A program made the position numbers and the translations under genes. The notes under the pieces were generated by a model that saw only the letters and a program-made list of their open reading frames with translations, had not been told where the DNA came from and searched no databases. This document shows, one piece after another, positions 42,599 to 50,950 of a stretch of 64,000 nucleotides of DNA. This DNA comes from Sphingomonas desiccabilis. Its GTDB lineage: Bacteria > Pseudomonadota > Alphaproteobacteria > Sphingomonadales > Sphingomonadaceae. The stretch lies in the NCBI RefSeq assembly GCF_004135605.1, contig NZ_SDPT01000001.1, positions 1,116,001 to 1,180,000 on the forward strand. Reading direction: 5' to 3'. Each line of letters opens with the position of its first letter. The stretch's first letter is position 1.

Positions 42599-43411
42599 AT
42601 GGCGCGCCTACGCTGGCTTGCGCTCCTGGCGGCCTTTCTGCCGTGGCCAATGGCGCCTGCGCCTGCCGGGGCACCTCCCACGCATATGGCCGCGACGGCC
42701 TGCGCCGCGGTCGATGACGTGGACAGCTGCTGGAAGGATGGGGTTCTCGCCGAACGGCGCGGCGATGCGGCGGCGGCGTTCGCCGCCTACGATCGCTCTT
42801 GCTCGGCCGGCTTGACGATCTACGGCTGCTACGAGGCCGGGAAGATCGCGTTTCTCAATCCCGCCTTGCGCGACTATCGGCTTGCGCGGAAGCGGATGGC
42901 GCGCGTGTGTGCCTCCCGCGATGTCGGGATGGGCCCCTATGGCTGCACCTATCTCGGAATCATGCAGCGCGACGGGCTCGGCGGCGAGCGACTGGCCGGG
43001 GAAAGCGCCTATTCCTTCGTACGCGCGTGCTTCACCCACAATGCCGACCATAATCTCGACGGCCGGGGCTGCGCTGCGCTTGGCGACGGTCTGCCCACTG
43101 CGCGTGTGATGGGCCGAAGCGACGCGCAATGGCCGCACGAGTATCTTCGCTACCTCGCCTATGCGATGGGCTGCACCGACGGGATGCCCGCGCTATGCGC
43201 GAAAGCGGGGGAGATCTACCGGGCGGGCGAGGCTGCGTCCGCGGACTGGCTGGTCTTGTGTGAGGACCCGTCGGCGCCACGAGCACCGGCGGGGACCTGT
43301 CAGATGCTCGCCGACCCCGCGCTCTCTGCCGAGAATGGCCAGCGGCAAATTCTGCGGCGCACCTTAGCGGGCCGCTTCGTGACCGTAACAGGACTGCCGG
43401 CCGTTCGATGA
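42599..43411 (+). CDS. Exported cysteine-rich protein, Sel1-like or similar repeat fold
   Basis: The 270-residue precursor begins with a signal peptide (MARLRWLALLAAFLPWPMAP). The mature part has about a dozen Cys spaced in pairs (ACAAVDDVDSC, CSAGLTIYGCYEAGKIAFLN, CTYLGIMQRDGL, CFTHNADHNLDGRGCAALGDG), with helix-turn-helix periodicity and A..G.. patterns resembling Sel1-like or Cys-rich Hcp repeats. This suggests disulfide-bonded repeats outside the cytoplasm. Start is the ATG one base after the previous stop. Function is unknown, and it is followed by a 275-base gap without a convincing gene. Confidence 0.65.
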   Translation: MARLRWLALLAAFLPWPMAPAPAGAPPTHMAATACAAVDDVDSCWKDGVLAERRGDAAAAFAAYDRSCSAGLTIYGCYEAGKIAFLNPALRDYRLARKRMARVCASRDVGMGPYGCTYLGIMQRDGLGGERLAGESAYSFVRACFTHNADHNLDGRGCAALGDGLPTARVMGRSDAQWPHEYLRYLAYAMGCTDGMPALCAKAGEIYRAGEAASADWLVLCEDPSAPRAPAGTCQMLADPALSAENGQRQILRRTLAGRFVTVTGLPAVR

Positions 43412-43618
43412 GCCGCCTCGCCCCGTGCCCCGGTGGCACGTCGGAAGCGGAGGCCGATCCACAATGGCAGCTGGTACCATCGCCCGCCCAGAAGCCGCCG
43501 TTGCGCTATCCACCCACAGTCGGCCGTTCCGCGCTCGAACCGGAGGCAGTCGTTGACGGGTTCGCGATCTGGTCCGGCGGGCCTGCCCGGGCCGGGGCCG
43601 AGCGACAGACGGAGACTA

Positions 43619-43653
43619 TTGACCGTCCCCCCAATCTGTTGTGTAAAGACAAC
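43619..43653 (+). promoter_or_regulatory. Promoter and overlapping operator of the XRE-membrane protein pair
   Basis: TTGACC (43619) and TGTAAA (43642) are spaced by 17 bases. The -10 lies inside the inverted repeat GTTGTGTAAAGACAAC (43638-43653; arms GTTGT and ACAAC). This is a plausible autoregulatory operator: binding would block RNA polymerase. Confidence 0.55.
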
Positions 43654-43686
43654 GACTCGTAACGGGGTCGGTGTTTAGGGAAGGCC

Positions 43687-43926
43687 ATGCACAACAGGAT
43701 CGCCGTCTTTCGGGCAGAACATGGGTTGTCGCGCCGACAGCTCGCGGAGGCGGTCGACGTGAACCCCCAGACGATCGGCTACCTCGAGCGCGGCGATTAC
43801 AAGCCGAGCCTCGAACTGGCGCTCAAGGTCGCTGCGGTATTCGACGTCCCTGTCGAGCTGATCTTCTCGCTCACCCCGTTCGAAGCGATCGGGGCCAGCC
43901 TGCGGCGGATAGGAGTGGAGCAATGA
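43687..43926 (+). CDS. Small XRE-family helix-turn-helix regulator
   Basis: The 79-residue protein is essentially one HTH domain: RRQLAEAVDVNPQTIGYLER is the helix-turn-helix, followed by GDYKPSLELALKVAAVFDVPVELIF, typical of Cro/CI-like regulators that pair with membrane proteins. The ATG has AGGGAAGG just upstream. Its stop overlaps the following membrane gene by 4 bases (ATGA), so the two form a unit. The likely operator lies in its own promoter. Confidence 0.88.
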   Translation: MHNRIAVFRAEHGLSRRQLAEAVDVNPQTIGYLERGDYKPSLELALKVAAVFDVPVELIFSLTPFEAIGASLRRIGVEQ

Positions 43927-44429
43927 GCGATCGGCAGCATCGTTTTCTGGCTTGGCTGGATCGGTCGGTCATGTGGACGGGCGTTCCCGACCTGGCGACG
44001 GGAACGCCCCGCAAGAGGCACCTCCGCTGGCCGCCGCTGCTTGCGCTGCTGGTCTCCAGCGGGGGACTGCTCTGGTGCCTTTTGCATCCCGGCCGCAGCT
44101 ACTGGATTGGCTACACCCTGATCATGGTCGGCTTCTTCATCGCCAACCTGATGCCGATCTGGGGACCGCTGCGGCGCTTCAGCGAGCGCGCGGACGAGTT
44201 CGAGCGGCAGCAGCGGCGCGACTCGCTGCTCGTCGGCCTGGCGGCGGCGGCCGCGGCGGGCATCGGGGGCATATGGCTGACGGTCGGGATGTTGGCGATG
44301 GAGCGATGGCCGGCCACCGTTGCGCAGCAGGAACTGACCGCGCTCGCCTTCTACATGATGGCGCTGTTCAGCGCGGTGCCGACCCTGCACGCGAGTTGGC
44401 GCACCCGGCCGCTTGGCGAGGAGGAGTAG
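43923..44429 (+). CDS. Membrane protein partner of the XRE regulator
   Basis: The 168-residue protein has four hydrophobic segments (about residues 40-60, 65-85, 107-128, 138-158). Between the second and third is the basic and acidic segment RRFSERADEFERQQRRDS, likely cytoplasmic. In such XRE-membrane pairs the small regulator and membrane protein are co-translated, as here by the ATGA overlap. I cannot name its family with certainty (it resembles the DUF2178-like class only in outline). Confidence 0.65.
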   Translation: MSDRQHRFLAWLDRSVMWTGVPDLATGTPRKRHLRWPPLLALLVSSGGLLWCLLHPGRSYWIGYTLIMVGFFIANLMPIWGPLRRFSERADEFERQQRRDSLLVGLAAAAAAGIGGIWLTVGMLAMERWPATVAQQELTALAFYMMALFSAVPTLHASWRTRPLGEEE

Positions 44430-44746
44430 CCGCCAGCACAGGATGGCAGCCGGAAGAAGACCGGCTGCCTGCCACCCACCGGTAGCCGCCAGCACACGAA
44501 CGGTCGTTCGAGGGTGCGCGACCTTGGTCCGGGACGGGCCCGTCGGGTTCGGCTCTGTCCTACAGCAGCGACGACGAGCTACGCTCCGCTCCCCCTGATC
44601 CGAAGGTCGGAGCGTTGCCGGAGCATGATCGCCATGAGGTGTGCGAAGAATACAGTCCGGGCCGGCGAGATGTCGCCTGGAAACGCTGCGCAGCATCGGC
44701 AAACGTGCCTTCCGCACCGGACGACAGGCGCGTTCTTGGACTAACC
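44430..44746. other. Gap of about 317 bases with hairpin, direct repeats and spurious coding
   Basis: No credible gene is visible. A perfect 9-pair hairpin (44445-44453 and 44461-44469) follows the membrane protein by 15 bases and may serve as a terminator. The 13-base string AGCCGCCAGCACA occurs twice (44428-44440 and 44485-44497). The remainder to 44746 reads in one frame as the 'DVAWKRCAAS' type peptide I associate from memory with sphingomonad intergenic repeats, leading into the repeat at 44732. Confidence 0.45.
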
Positions 44747-44769
44747 TTAGCCTAACTTTCCGCGGTCCG
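44732..44769 (-). repeat. Dispersed repeat copy B at the 3' end of ccoS
   Basis: This is the second copy of the CCGCGGAAAGTTAG element, in the same orientation as copy A at 21065-21102. Here the copy covers the last six codons (RGKLG and stop) of ccoS, so the C-terminus of that protein is set by the repeat. Confidence 0.6.
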
Positions 44770-44935
44770 ATCGCGCGTCGGGCGCCTCTGCGGGGGCTTC
44801 GTCGTCGATCAGAACCCGCATGGCGGCGCCGTCCATGTCCTCGAACTGGCCCGACTTCACCGACCAGAAGAACGCGCCCAGGCCCGCCAGGCCGAGCAGT
44901 AGCGCGATGGGGATCAACAGGGCCAGCCCGTTCAT
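44747..44935 (-). CDS. ccoS: cbb3-type cytochrome oxidase assembly protein CcoS
   Basis: The 62-residue protein has one N-terminal helix (LALLIPIALLLGLAGLGAFFWSV) followed by SGQFEDMDGAAMRVL, the conserved segment of CcoS/FixS, which is needed for copper and heme incorporation into cbb3 oxidase. The acidic tail ends RGKLG, encoded by a dispersed repeat. The ATG overlaps the ccoI stop by 4 bases. It closes the ccoNOQP-GHIS unit. Confidence 0.93.
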   Translation of the reverse strand: MNGLALLIPIALLLGLAGLGAFFWSVKSGQFEDMDGAAMRVLIDDEAPAEAPDARSDRGKLG

Positions 44936-47079
44936 CGCGCAGCACTCCGCAACCGCAGCGCATTGGCGACCACGATCAGCGAGGATCCGGACATGGCGAG
45001 CGCCGCGATCAAGGGCGTCACATAGCCCGCGATCGCGAGCGGCACGGCCAGCACGTTATAGCCGATCGCCAGCGCGAAGTTCTGCCGCACCACCGCCATC
45101 GTGCGCCGCGCGGCGGCGACCGCCACCGGCACCGGCATCAGCCGGTCGCCCAGGAACAGCAGGTCCGCCGCGGTCTGGCCGACGTCGCTGGCGGAGGAGG
45201 GGGCGATCGAGACATGCGCCGCCTTCAGCGCAGGGCCGTCGTTGAGGCCGTCGCCGACCATCAGCACGCGGCGTCCGGATGCCGACAGCCGCTCGATCGC
45301 GGCGAACTTGTCGGCCGGCGACAACTCGGCCGTCGCATCGACCGCAAGCTGCCGGCCGATCGCCGCCACGGCCTGCATCCGGTCTCCGGACAGGATCGCC
45401 GGCGCGAGGCCCTGTCTCCGCAGCCGCGCGACCGCCGCCTCGGAATCGGGTCGCAAGGCGTCCTCGAAGCGGAGCAGCCGCGCCTGCGCGCTGCCCAGCA
45501 CGAAGCCGGTGCTGAGCGCCGCACCCTCGGCCGGCTGCTCCGCGCCGACCCAGTCCGCCCGGCCCAGCCGTGCGCGCACCCCATCGACGTGCCCCTCGAT
45601 CCCCAGCCCGGGCTGCTCGATCATGTCCGCGAGCGGCGCTGCCTCGACGCCCTCCGCCTCCAGCGCTGCAGTCAGCGCGCGCGACAGCGGGTGGCGGCTC
45701 GCGCGCGCCAGCGCCAGCGCGACCGGCTTCTCCTCGGCGGTGAGCGGCAGGGCGCCGAGCGGAGTGGGCCGACCCAGGGTCAGCGTGCCGGTCTTGTCGA
45801 ACAGCGCGACGTCGGCTTCGGCGAGGCGCTCCAGGGCCGAGCCGTCCTTGATCAGCACGCCGGCCCGCATCAGCGCGCCGGACGCGACGACCTGCGCCAC
45901 CGGCACCGCCAGCCCCAGCGCGCACGGGCAGGTGATGATCAGCACGGCGACCGCGATCAGCACCGCCTGGTGCACGCCGGCTCCGGCGAGCATCCAGCCC
46001 AGGAAGCTCAGCGCCGCCAGGCTGTGTACCGCCGGCGCGTAGAGCCGCGCCGCGCGATCGGCGATGCGGACGTAGCGCGACTTGGTGCCGCCCGCCGCCT
46101 CCATCAGCCGGGCGATGTCCGCGATCGCCGTGTTCTCGCCCGCAGCCGTCACCTTCACGATCAGCGGCCCGTCCATGTTGATCGTGCCGGCGAGCACCCG
46201 GCTGCCGGGTGCCACCGTCTCCGGCACGCTCTCGCCGGTGATCAGCGACCGGTCGACGCTGCTGGTGCCGCTCTCCACGACGCCGTCCGCTGCCAGCCGA
46301 TCGCCGGCCGCCACCAGCATCCGCATGTTGGGGGCAAGCTCCTCGGCCGCGCGCCACTGCGGGACGTTCTGCTTGTCGAGCACCTGTGCCCCCGGTGCCG
46401 TCTGGCGCAGGAGCGCGCCCGCGCTGTCCTGCGCCCGTGCCCGCATCACGCTGTCTAGGAAGCGCCCCGCGAGCAGGAAGAAAAGCAGCATCACCGCGCC
46501 GTCGAAATAGGCGTCGTGGCCGCCGGTCGCGGTCTCGTAGAGGCTCAGCCCGCAGGCAAGGACCACTCCGATCGAGATCGGCACGTCCATGTTGGTGCGG
46601 CCATGGCGCAGCGCCGCCCAGGCGCTTCGGAAGAACGGGCGGCCGGCATAGGCGACCGCCGGCAGCGCGATCATCGCCGACAGCCAGTGGAACAGCTGCC
46701 GGGTCGCCCCTTCCGCGCCGGACCAGACCGACACCGACAGCAGCATGACGTTCATGGCGGCGAAGCCTGCGACGGCCAGCGCCTTCACCAGCGCGCGGCT
46801 CTCGCGGCTGGCGGCGCCGTCCGCTTCGCCCAGGAACGGCTCGGCCGGAAAGCCGATGCGGGCGATCGCCTCGCGCACCGCGCCGGTGTCGAGTTCGGGC
46901 AAGTGGGTGACGCGCACCCGCCTGGTGGTGAAGTTCACGCGCGCGTCGATCACGCCGGGCGTGGCGGCGAGCCCGCCCTCCAGCTTCGCGATGCAGCCGG
47001 CACAGTGCAGCGTCGGCACGCTGAACTGGCTCGTGGCGCAGCGCTCGGCCGCAAGCGCGGCGGGGGCCGGCGCGTTCAT
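44932..47079 (-). CDS. ccoI: Copper-transporting P1-type ATPase CcoI/FixI
   Basis: CcoI exports copper across the inner membrane for assembly of the CuB center of cbb3 oxidase. The 715-residue protein has a heavy-metal domain with Cys26-x2-Cys29 (LHCAGC), the transport-helix motif CPCALGLA, the phosphorylation motif DKTGTLTLG, and the ATP-binding GDGLNDGPAL. The ATG at 47079 overlaps the ccoH stop; a longer reading from 47376 would lie inside ccoH. Its stop overlaps ccoS. Confidence 0.95.
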   Translation of the reverse strand: MNAPAPAALAAERCATSQFSVPTLHCAGCIAKLEGGLAATPGVIDARVNFTTRRVRVTHLPELDTGAVREAIARIGFPAEPFLGEADGAASRESRALVKALAVAGFAAMNVMLLSVSVWSGAEGATRQLFHWLSAMIALPAVAYAGRPFFRSAWAALRHGRTNMDVPISIGVVLACGLSLYETATGGHDAYFDGAVMLLFFLLAGRFLDSVMRARAQDSAGALLRQTAPGAQVLDKQNVPQWRAAEELAPNMRMLVAAGDRLAADGVVESGTSSVDRSLITGESVPETVAPGSRVLAGTINMDGPLIVKVTAAGENTAIADIARLMEAAGGTKSRYVRIADRAARLYAPAVHSLAALSFLGWMLAGAGVHQAVLIAVAVLIITCPCALGLAVPVAQVVASGALMRAGVLIKDGSALERLAEADVALFDKTGTLTLGRPTPLGALPLTAEEKPVALALARASRHPLSRALTAALEAEGVEAAPLADMIEQPGLGIEGHVDGVRARLGRADWVGAEQPAEGAALSTGFVLGSAQARLLRFEDALRPDSEAAVARLRRQGLAPAILSGDRMQAVAAIGRQLAVDATAELSPADKFAAIERLSASGRRVLMVGDGLNDGPALKAAHVSIAPSSASDVGQTAADLLFLGDRLMPVPVAVAAARRTMAVVRQNFALAIGYNVLAVPLAIAGYVTPLIAALAMSGSSLIVVANALRLRSAAR

Positions 47080-47555
47080 GCGCCGACCTGGTCGTCGAAG
47101 CGGGCGGTGTTGCGGCCTTCCCGAACCTCGATCCGGAGCAGCCAGCGCCCTTCCGGCAGCGGCTGTTGCGATGCGAAGGTGCCGCCACCGGCGTTCACGA
47201 AGTGGAGCTTCCGCTCGGGCGCGCGGCCCAGCGGGTGGATCGCCACCGCGTCCATGGTGGCGGCGTACAGCGGCCCCATCGGCGAACTGGTCGTGATGCG
47301 CAGGATCCGCCCCTCGTCGACCCTGGTCTGGAGCTTCCAGCCAAGGGCCTCCTGCGCCCGTGCCTCGGCAAGCCAATGGTTGAACTTCTGGCTCGCCACA
47401 TAGCTGTTGTCGACCACCGTGCCTCCGAACGTGCCCACCGCAAAGCGAGCCATGACGACGTTCACCGCGATGATCGTGCCGAACATGCCCAGCAGGATCG
47501 CCAGCATGTGCCAGCCCGTGAAGCGGCGGGCGGGGGCGGGGCGGGGGCTGATCAC
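47076..47555 (-). CDS. ccoH: FixH/CcoH family cbb3 oxidase assembly protein
   Basis: The 159-residue protein has a cytoplasmic start, one membrane helix (WHMLAILLGMFGTIIAVNVVM), and a periplasmic domain with VVDNSYVASQKFNHWLAEAR and FASQQPLPEGRWLLRIEV, matching FixH. It aids assembly of the cbb3 oxidase. The GTG start overlaps the ccoG stop (GTGA), and its end overlaps ccoI by 4 bases. Confidence 0.92.
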   Translation of the reverse strand: MISPRPAPARRFTGWHMLAILLGMFGTIIAVNVVMARFAVGTFGGTVVDNSYVASQKFNHWLAEARAQEALGWKLQTRVDEGRILRITTSSPMGPLYAATMDAVAIHPLGRAPERKLHFVNAGGGTFASQQPLPEGRWLLRIEVREGRNTARFDDQVGA

Positions 47556-49099
47556 TGTCCGGTCTCCGGGCGCTCGAAGAAGTTCTGGTCCATGTCCTGC
47601 CCGCCTTCCTGGTCCAGGGCGCGGACGGTGAAGGTCACGTCCTGGCGGACGGGTCCTTGAGCGGGCGCGGCCACGAAGACGCGGGTCCGCGTGACCTGGT
47701 CGGCCGGAACCTTCAGCCGGACGGCCGGGCCTGCGGTCTCACGGCTGCCGCCGTCGTTCCACATGGCGGCGCCCGTCAGCCCGGAGAGGCCGATCTCCAC
47801 CTCGCGCGGGCGGTTCTCCATGTTGCGGACCTTGATCGTGTAGGTGTTGCGGATGCTGCCGTCCGACAGGCGGACGTAGAGCGGGTTGCGCGTCTGGCTG
47901 ACCGACAGGTCGATCCGCGTGCGAGTCCCCAGGGCGAACAGCATGCCCATGCCGATCCCCGCCCACACCAGCGTGTAGAGGATGGTGCGCAGCCGCAGCA
48001 GCCGGCGCAGCGGATGCATCGGCTCGCCGCCTTCGCCCGCGATCCTCTCGTCCTCGGTGGTGCTGTAGCCGATCAGCCGCGGCGGCCGGCCGATCCTGGC
48101 CATGATCTGGTCGCACGCATCGATGCACAGCCCGCAGGTAATGCAGCCGATCTGGCTGCCGTTGCGGATGTCGATGCCGGTCGGGCACACCGCCACGCAG
48201 GCGTTGCAGTCAATGCAGTCGCCGATCCGCGGCGTCTTTTCCGGGTTGGCGGCGAGCGCCACCAGCGAGGGGATGCCGCCTTGCGGCTCGGCGCCCTGGT
48301 CCTGCACCTCCGGACGGCGCGGGGCAGGGCCGGCGCGCTTCAGGCCATGGGTGCGCGGCTCGCCCCGCCAGTATTTGTAGGTGACCAGCAGCGACTTCTC
48401 GTCGAGCATCGCGCCCTGGATGCGCGGCCACGGGCACATGTAGACGCACACCTGCTCGCGCATCAGCCCGCCCAGCACATAGGTGGTGCCCGTCAGGATC
48501 GCGATGGTCGCATAGGCGGCGATCGGCGCCTCACCGCGGACCACCTCGCCGAACAGCGTCGGCGCATCGTCGAAGTAGAAGATCCAGGCACCGCCGGTCG
48601 CAACCGCGATCAGCAGCCAGATGCCGTGCTTGGTGACGCGCTTGGCGATCTTGGCCGAACCCCAGGGCGCCTTTTGCAGGCGGATCTGGGCGTTGCGATC
48701 GCCTTCGATCGCGCGTTCGACATGGACGAACAGGTCGGTCCAAACCGTCTGCGGGCAGGCATAGCCGCACCAGGCGCGCCCCACTGCAGAGGTCACCAAG
48801 AACAGCCCGATCCCGGCCATGATGAGGAGGCCGGCCACATAGTAGAACTCGTGCGGCCAGATCTCGATCGAGAACAGGAAGAAGCGGCGGTGGGCGATGT
48901 CCACCAGCACCGCCTGGTCGGGGGCGTACGGCCCCCGGTCCCACCGCAGCCAGGGCGTGACATAATAGATGGCCAGGGTGACGGCCATCAGCGCCCACTT
49001 CAGCCGGCGGAAGCTGCCGTCGACTGCCTTGGGGAAGATCTTGGTGCGGGCCTCGAACAGCTTCTGCTTGGGGCCCGCGAGGTCGTCAGGGCTGGACAT
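47552..49099 (-). CDS. ccoG: Ferredoxin-type cbb3 accessory protein CcoG/FixG
   Basis: CcoG is a membrane cupric-reductase-like factor for cbb3 oxidase. The 515-residue protein from ATG at 49099 (MSSPDDLAGPKQ) has several helices, the Cys-rich GRAWCGYACPQTVW segment, and two ferredoxin-type clusters (CIDCNACVAVCPTGIDI and CITCGLCIDACDQIM). Its start lies inside the 3' end of ccoP, overlapping it by 14 bases. The longer reading to 49207 just translates ccoP in another frame. Confidence 0.96.
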   Translation of the reverse strand: MSSPDDLAGPKQKLFEARTKIFPKAVDGSFRRLKWALMAVTLAIYYVTPWLRWDRGPYAPDQAVLVDIAHRRFFLFSIEIWPHEFYYVAGLLIMAGIGLFLVTSAVGRAWCGYACPQTVWTDLFVHVERAIEGDRNAQIRLQKAPWGSAKIAKRVTKHGIWLLIAVATGGAWIFYFDDAPTLFGEVVRGEAPIAAYATIAILTGTTYVLGGLMREQVCVYMCPWPRIQGAMLDEKSLLVTYKYWRGEPRTHGLKRAGPAPRRPEVQDQGAEPQGGIPSLVALAANPEKTPRIGDCIDCNACVAVCPTGIDIRNGSQIGCITCGLCIDACDQIMARIGRPPRLIGYSTTEDERIAGEGGEPMHPLRRLLRLRTILYTLVWAGIGMGMLFALGTRTRIDLSVSQTRNPLYVRLSDGSIRNTYTIKVRNMENRPREVEIGLSGLTGAAMWNDGGSRETAGPAVRLKVPADQVTRTRVFVAAPAQGPVRQDVTFTVRALDQEGGQDMDQNFFERPETGQ

Positions 49100-50051
49100 T
49101 TCGCGGTTGCGCGACCGGTGTGGCCGCCTCCGGGTTGGACGTGGCGGCAGCGACGGCTGCCGGGGTCTCGGGTACGAACGCCTCGCCGCCGCCCAGCGAA
49201 TGGACATAGGCTGCGAGCATCTTGATGGTCACCGGATCGAGGCGATGACCCCAGGCGGGCATCACGCCATAGCGCGAGTTGGTGACGGTCTCCGTCAGCG
49301 TGTCGCGATCGCCGCCGTACAGCCAGATGCCGTCGGTCAGGTTAGGGGCACCGAAGTCGCGCATGCCCTTGCCCTGCGGCCCGTGGCAGGCGACGCAGTT
49401 GTTGGCGAACAGCGTGGCGCCGCGGCGGGCGGCTTCGCTCGGCTTCTCCTGATGGGAGAGGAGCCGAACGTAGCTCACCACGTCCTGCACCTCGGCGGGC
49501 TGGAGGATAGCGTCGCGGCCAAAGGCGGGCATCACCGACATGCGGGTCGCGTCGTTGCCGGGCTGGCGAATGCCGTTGGCGAGCGTCTGCTGGATGGTCT
49601 TGAGGTCGCCACCCCACAGCCAGTCGTCATCGTTGAGGTTGGGATAGCCCTTGGTGCCCGCAGCGCCCGCACCGTGGCACTGGACGCAATAAACCTTGAA
49701 CGCGGCGCTGCCGCCGGCGACCGCCGCCTGGAAGAGTTCGCTGTTCTCCGGCAGGCGCTCGATCGGAATGCGGGCCAAGGCCTGCTCGATCGGCGCCTTG
49801 CGGGTGCCTTCGGTCGCCACCTCCTTGGCGAGCTGGCCGCGGCTGGACCAGCCCAGCACGCCCGCGGTGGCGCTGTGGACCAGCGGCCAGGCGGGGTAGA
49901 GCACGACGTATACCGCCGCGAAGACTATCGTCGCGAAGAAGGTGACCAGCCACCAGCGCGGCATCGGGGTGTCGAGTTCCTCGATCCCGTCCCATTCGTG
50001 TCCGACCGTGCTGGTGCCGGTCTTGTCGTCGATCCGCTTGCGCTCAACCAT
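49086..50051 (-). CDS. ccoP: cbb3 oxidase diheme subunit CcoP
   Basis: CcoP is the diheme c-type electron-entry subunit of cbb3 oxidase. From ATG at 50051 ([12 protein letters not shown]) the 321-residue protein has the conserved WDGIEELDTPMPRWW segment, one membrane helix, and two heme motifs, CVQCH and CVACH, with two Met-containing ligand regions. The Ala and Pro-rich C-terminal tail (about 25 residues) is not conserved. The start overlaps ccoQ by 8 bases; the end overlaps ccoG. Confidence 0.97.
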   Translation of the reverse strand: MVERKRIDDKTGTSTVGHEWDGIEELDTPMPRWWLVTFFATIVFAAVYVVLYPAWPLVHSATAGVLGWSSRGQLAKEVATEGTRKAPIEQALARIPIERLPENSELFQAAVAGGSAAFKVYCVQCHGAGAAGTKGYPNLNDDDWLWGGDLKTIQQTLANGIRQPGNDATRMSVMPAFGRDAILQPAEVQDVVSYVRLLSHQEKPSEAARRGATLFANNCVACHGPQGKGMRDFGAPNLTDGIWLYGGDRDTLTETVTNSRYGVMPAWGHRLDPVTIKMLAAYVHSLGGGEAFVPETPAAVAAATSNPEAATPVAQPRNVQP

Positions 50052-50208
50052 CGGAGCGGTCCTCTTCCTCGAAGATGCTGTGGGCGGCCTGGTCGTGGTG
50101 CTTCCCGGCGTTGCGGCGGAACGTCCACCCAACCAGCACGAGGAAGACCACGCTCATGAAGACCAGGCCGTAGCTGTCTGCGAAATGCCGCAGAGCGCTG
50201 TAGTTCAC
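50044..50208 (-). CDS. ccoQ: cbb3 oxidase small subunit CcoQ
   Basis: CcoQ is the small stabilising subunit. The 54-residue protein begins [20 protein letters not shown] from a GTG overlapping the ccoO stop (GTGA) and has one membrane helix, then [20 protein letters not shown], a typical FixQ tail. Its stop overlaps the ccoP ATG region by 8 bases. Confidence 0.9.
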   Translation of the reverse strand: MNYSALRHFADSYGLVFMSVVFLVLVGWTFRRNAGKHHDQAAHSIFEEEDRSDG

Positions 50209-50939
50209 CGGGGCTGCTCCTGTGCCTCCGCCGACCGAAGATCGACGGTGGTGCCGAGCATCTGGAGATAGGCGACCAGCGCATCCATCTCGGTCAGCCG
50301 GTTGGGATCGCCGTCGAAGTCCCGGGCTTGCGCTTTGGGATAGCGGCGGGCGAGGTCGGCGGCGTCGCCGTCTGCGAGCGCCTGCTGCTGCAGGTCCTGC
50401 TGGGCCTTCTGGATGTCCTCGTCCGTGTAGGGGACGCCGACCCGGCGCATTGCGGTCAGGTGCTTGGCCATGTCGCCGGCGTCCAGGTCGCGCTCTGCCA
50501 TGAAGGCATAGGGCGGCATGATCGACTCCGGGACGACGGAGCGGGGGTCTTTGAGGTGCTGGACGTGCCACTCGTCCGAGTAGCGACCGCCGACGCGGGC
50601 CAGGTCAGGACCCGTGCGCTTGGAGCCCCACTGGAACGGATGGTCGTACATGCTCTCGGCCGCCAGGCTGTAGTGGCCATAGCGCTCGACCTCGTCCCGG
50701 AAGGGGCGGATCTGCTGGCTGTGGCAATTGTAGCAGCCCTCGCGGATGTAGATGTTGCGGCCCGCCAGCTCGAGCGGGGTGTAGGGGCGCACCCCCTCCA
50801 CCTTCTCGACCGTGGAGTCGATCCAGAACAGGGGCGCGATCTCCACGATGCCGCCGACGATCACCGCCAGGAAGGCGAGGACGCCCAGGATCGTGACGTT
50901 GCGTTCGATCTTCTTGTGATCGAGGAACTTGGAAGCCAT
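50205..50939 (-). CDS. ccoO: cbb3 oxidase monoheme subunit CcoO
   Basis: CcoO carries one c-type heme and takes electrons from CcoP to CcoN. The 244-residue protein from ATG at 50939 ([14 protein letters not shown]) has one membrane helix, the heme motif CYNCH in [20 protein letters not shown], and MPPYAFM with the likely Met ligand. The longer reading to 51248 overlaps ccoN and is not real. It lies 11 bases after ccoN. Confidence 0.97.
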   Translation of the reverse strand: MASKFLDHKKIERNVTILGVLAFLAVIVGGIVEIAPLFWIDSTVEKVEGVRPYTPLELAGRNIYIREGCYNCHSQQIRPFRDEVERYGHYSLAAESMYDHPFQWGSKRTGPDLARVGGRYSDEWHVQHLKDPRSVVPESIMPPYAFMAERDLDAGDMAKHLTAMRRVGVPYTDEDIQKAQQDLQQQALADGDAADLARRYPKAQARDFDGDPNRLTEMDALVAYLQMLGTTVDLRSAEAQEQPR

Positions 50940-50950
50940 CGTCCTTGTCC

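Noticed and set aside
43408..43662. 84-residue ORF overlapping the stop of the Cys-rich protein
   Set aside because: Pro and Ala-rich with no start signal or domain; its 3' end runs into the XRE promoter and operator, so a promoter region is the better explanation.
44428..44497. Twice-occurring 13-base AGCCGCCAGCACA string as a CRISPR or attachment site
   Set aside because: Only two copies, 57 bases apart, with no array, no spacer pattern and no integrase or Cas gene in the window.
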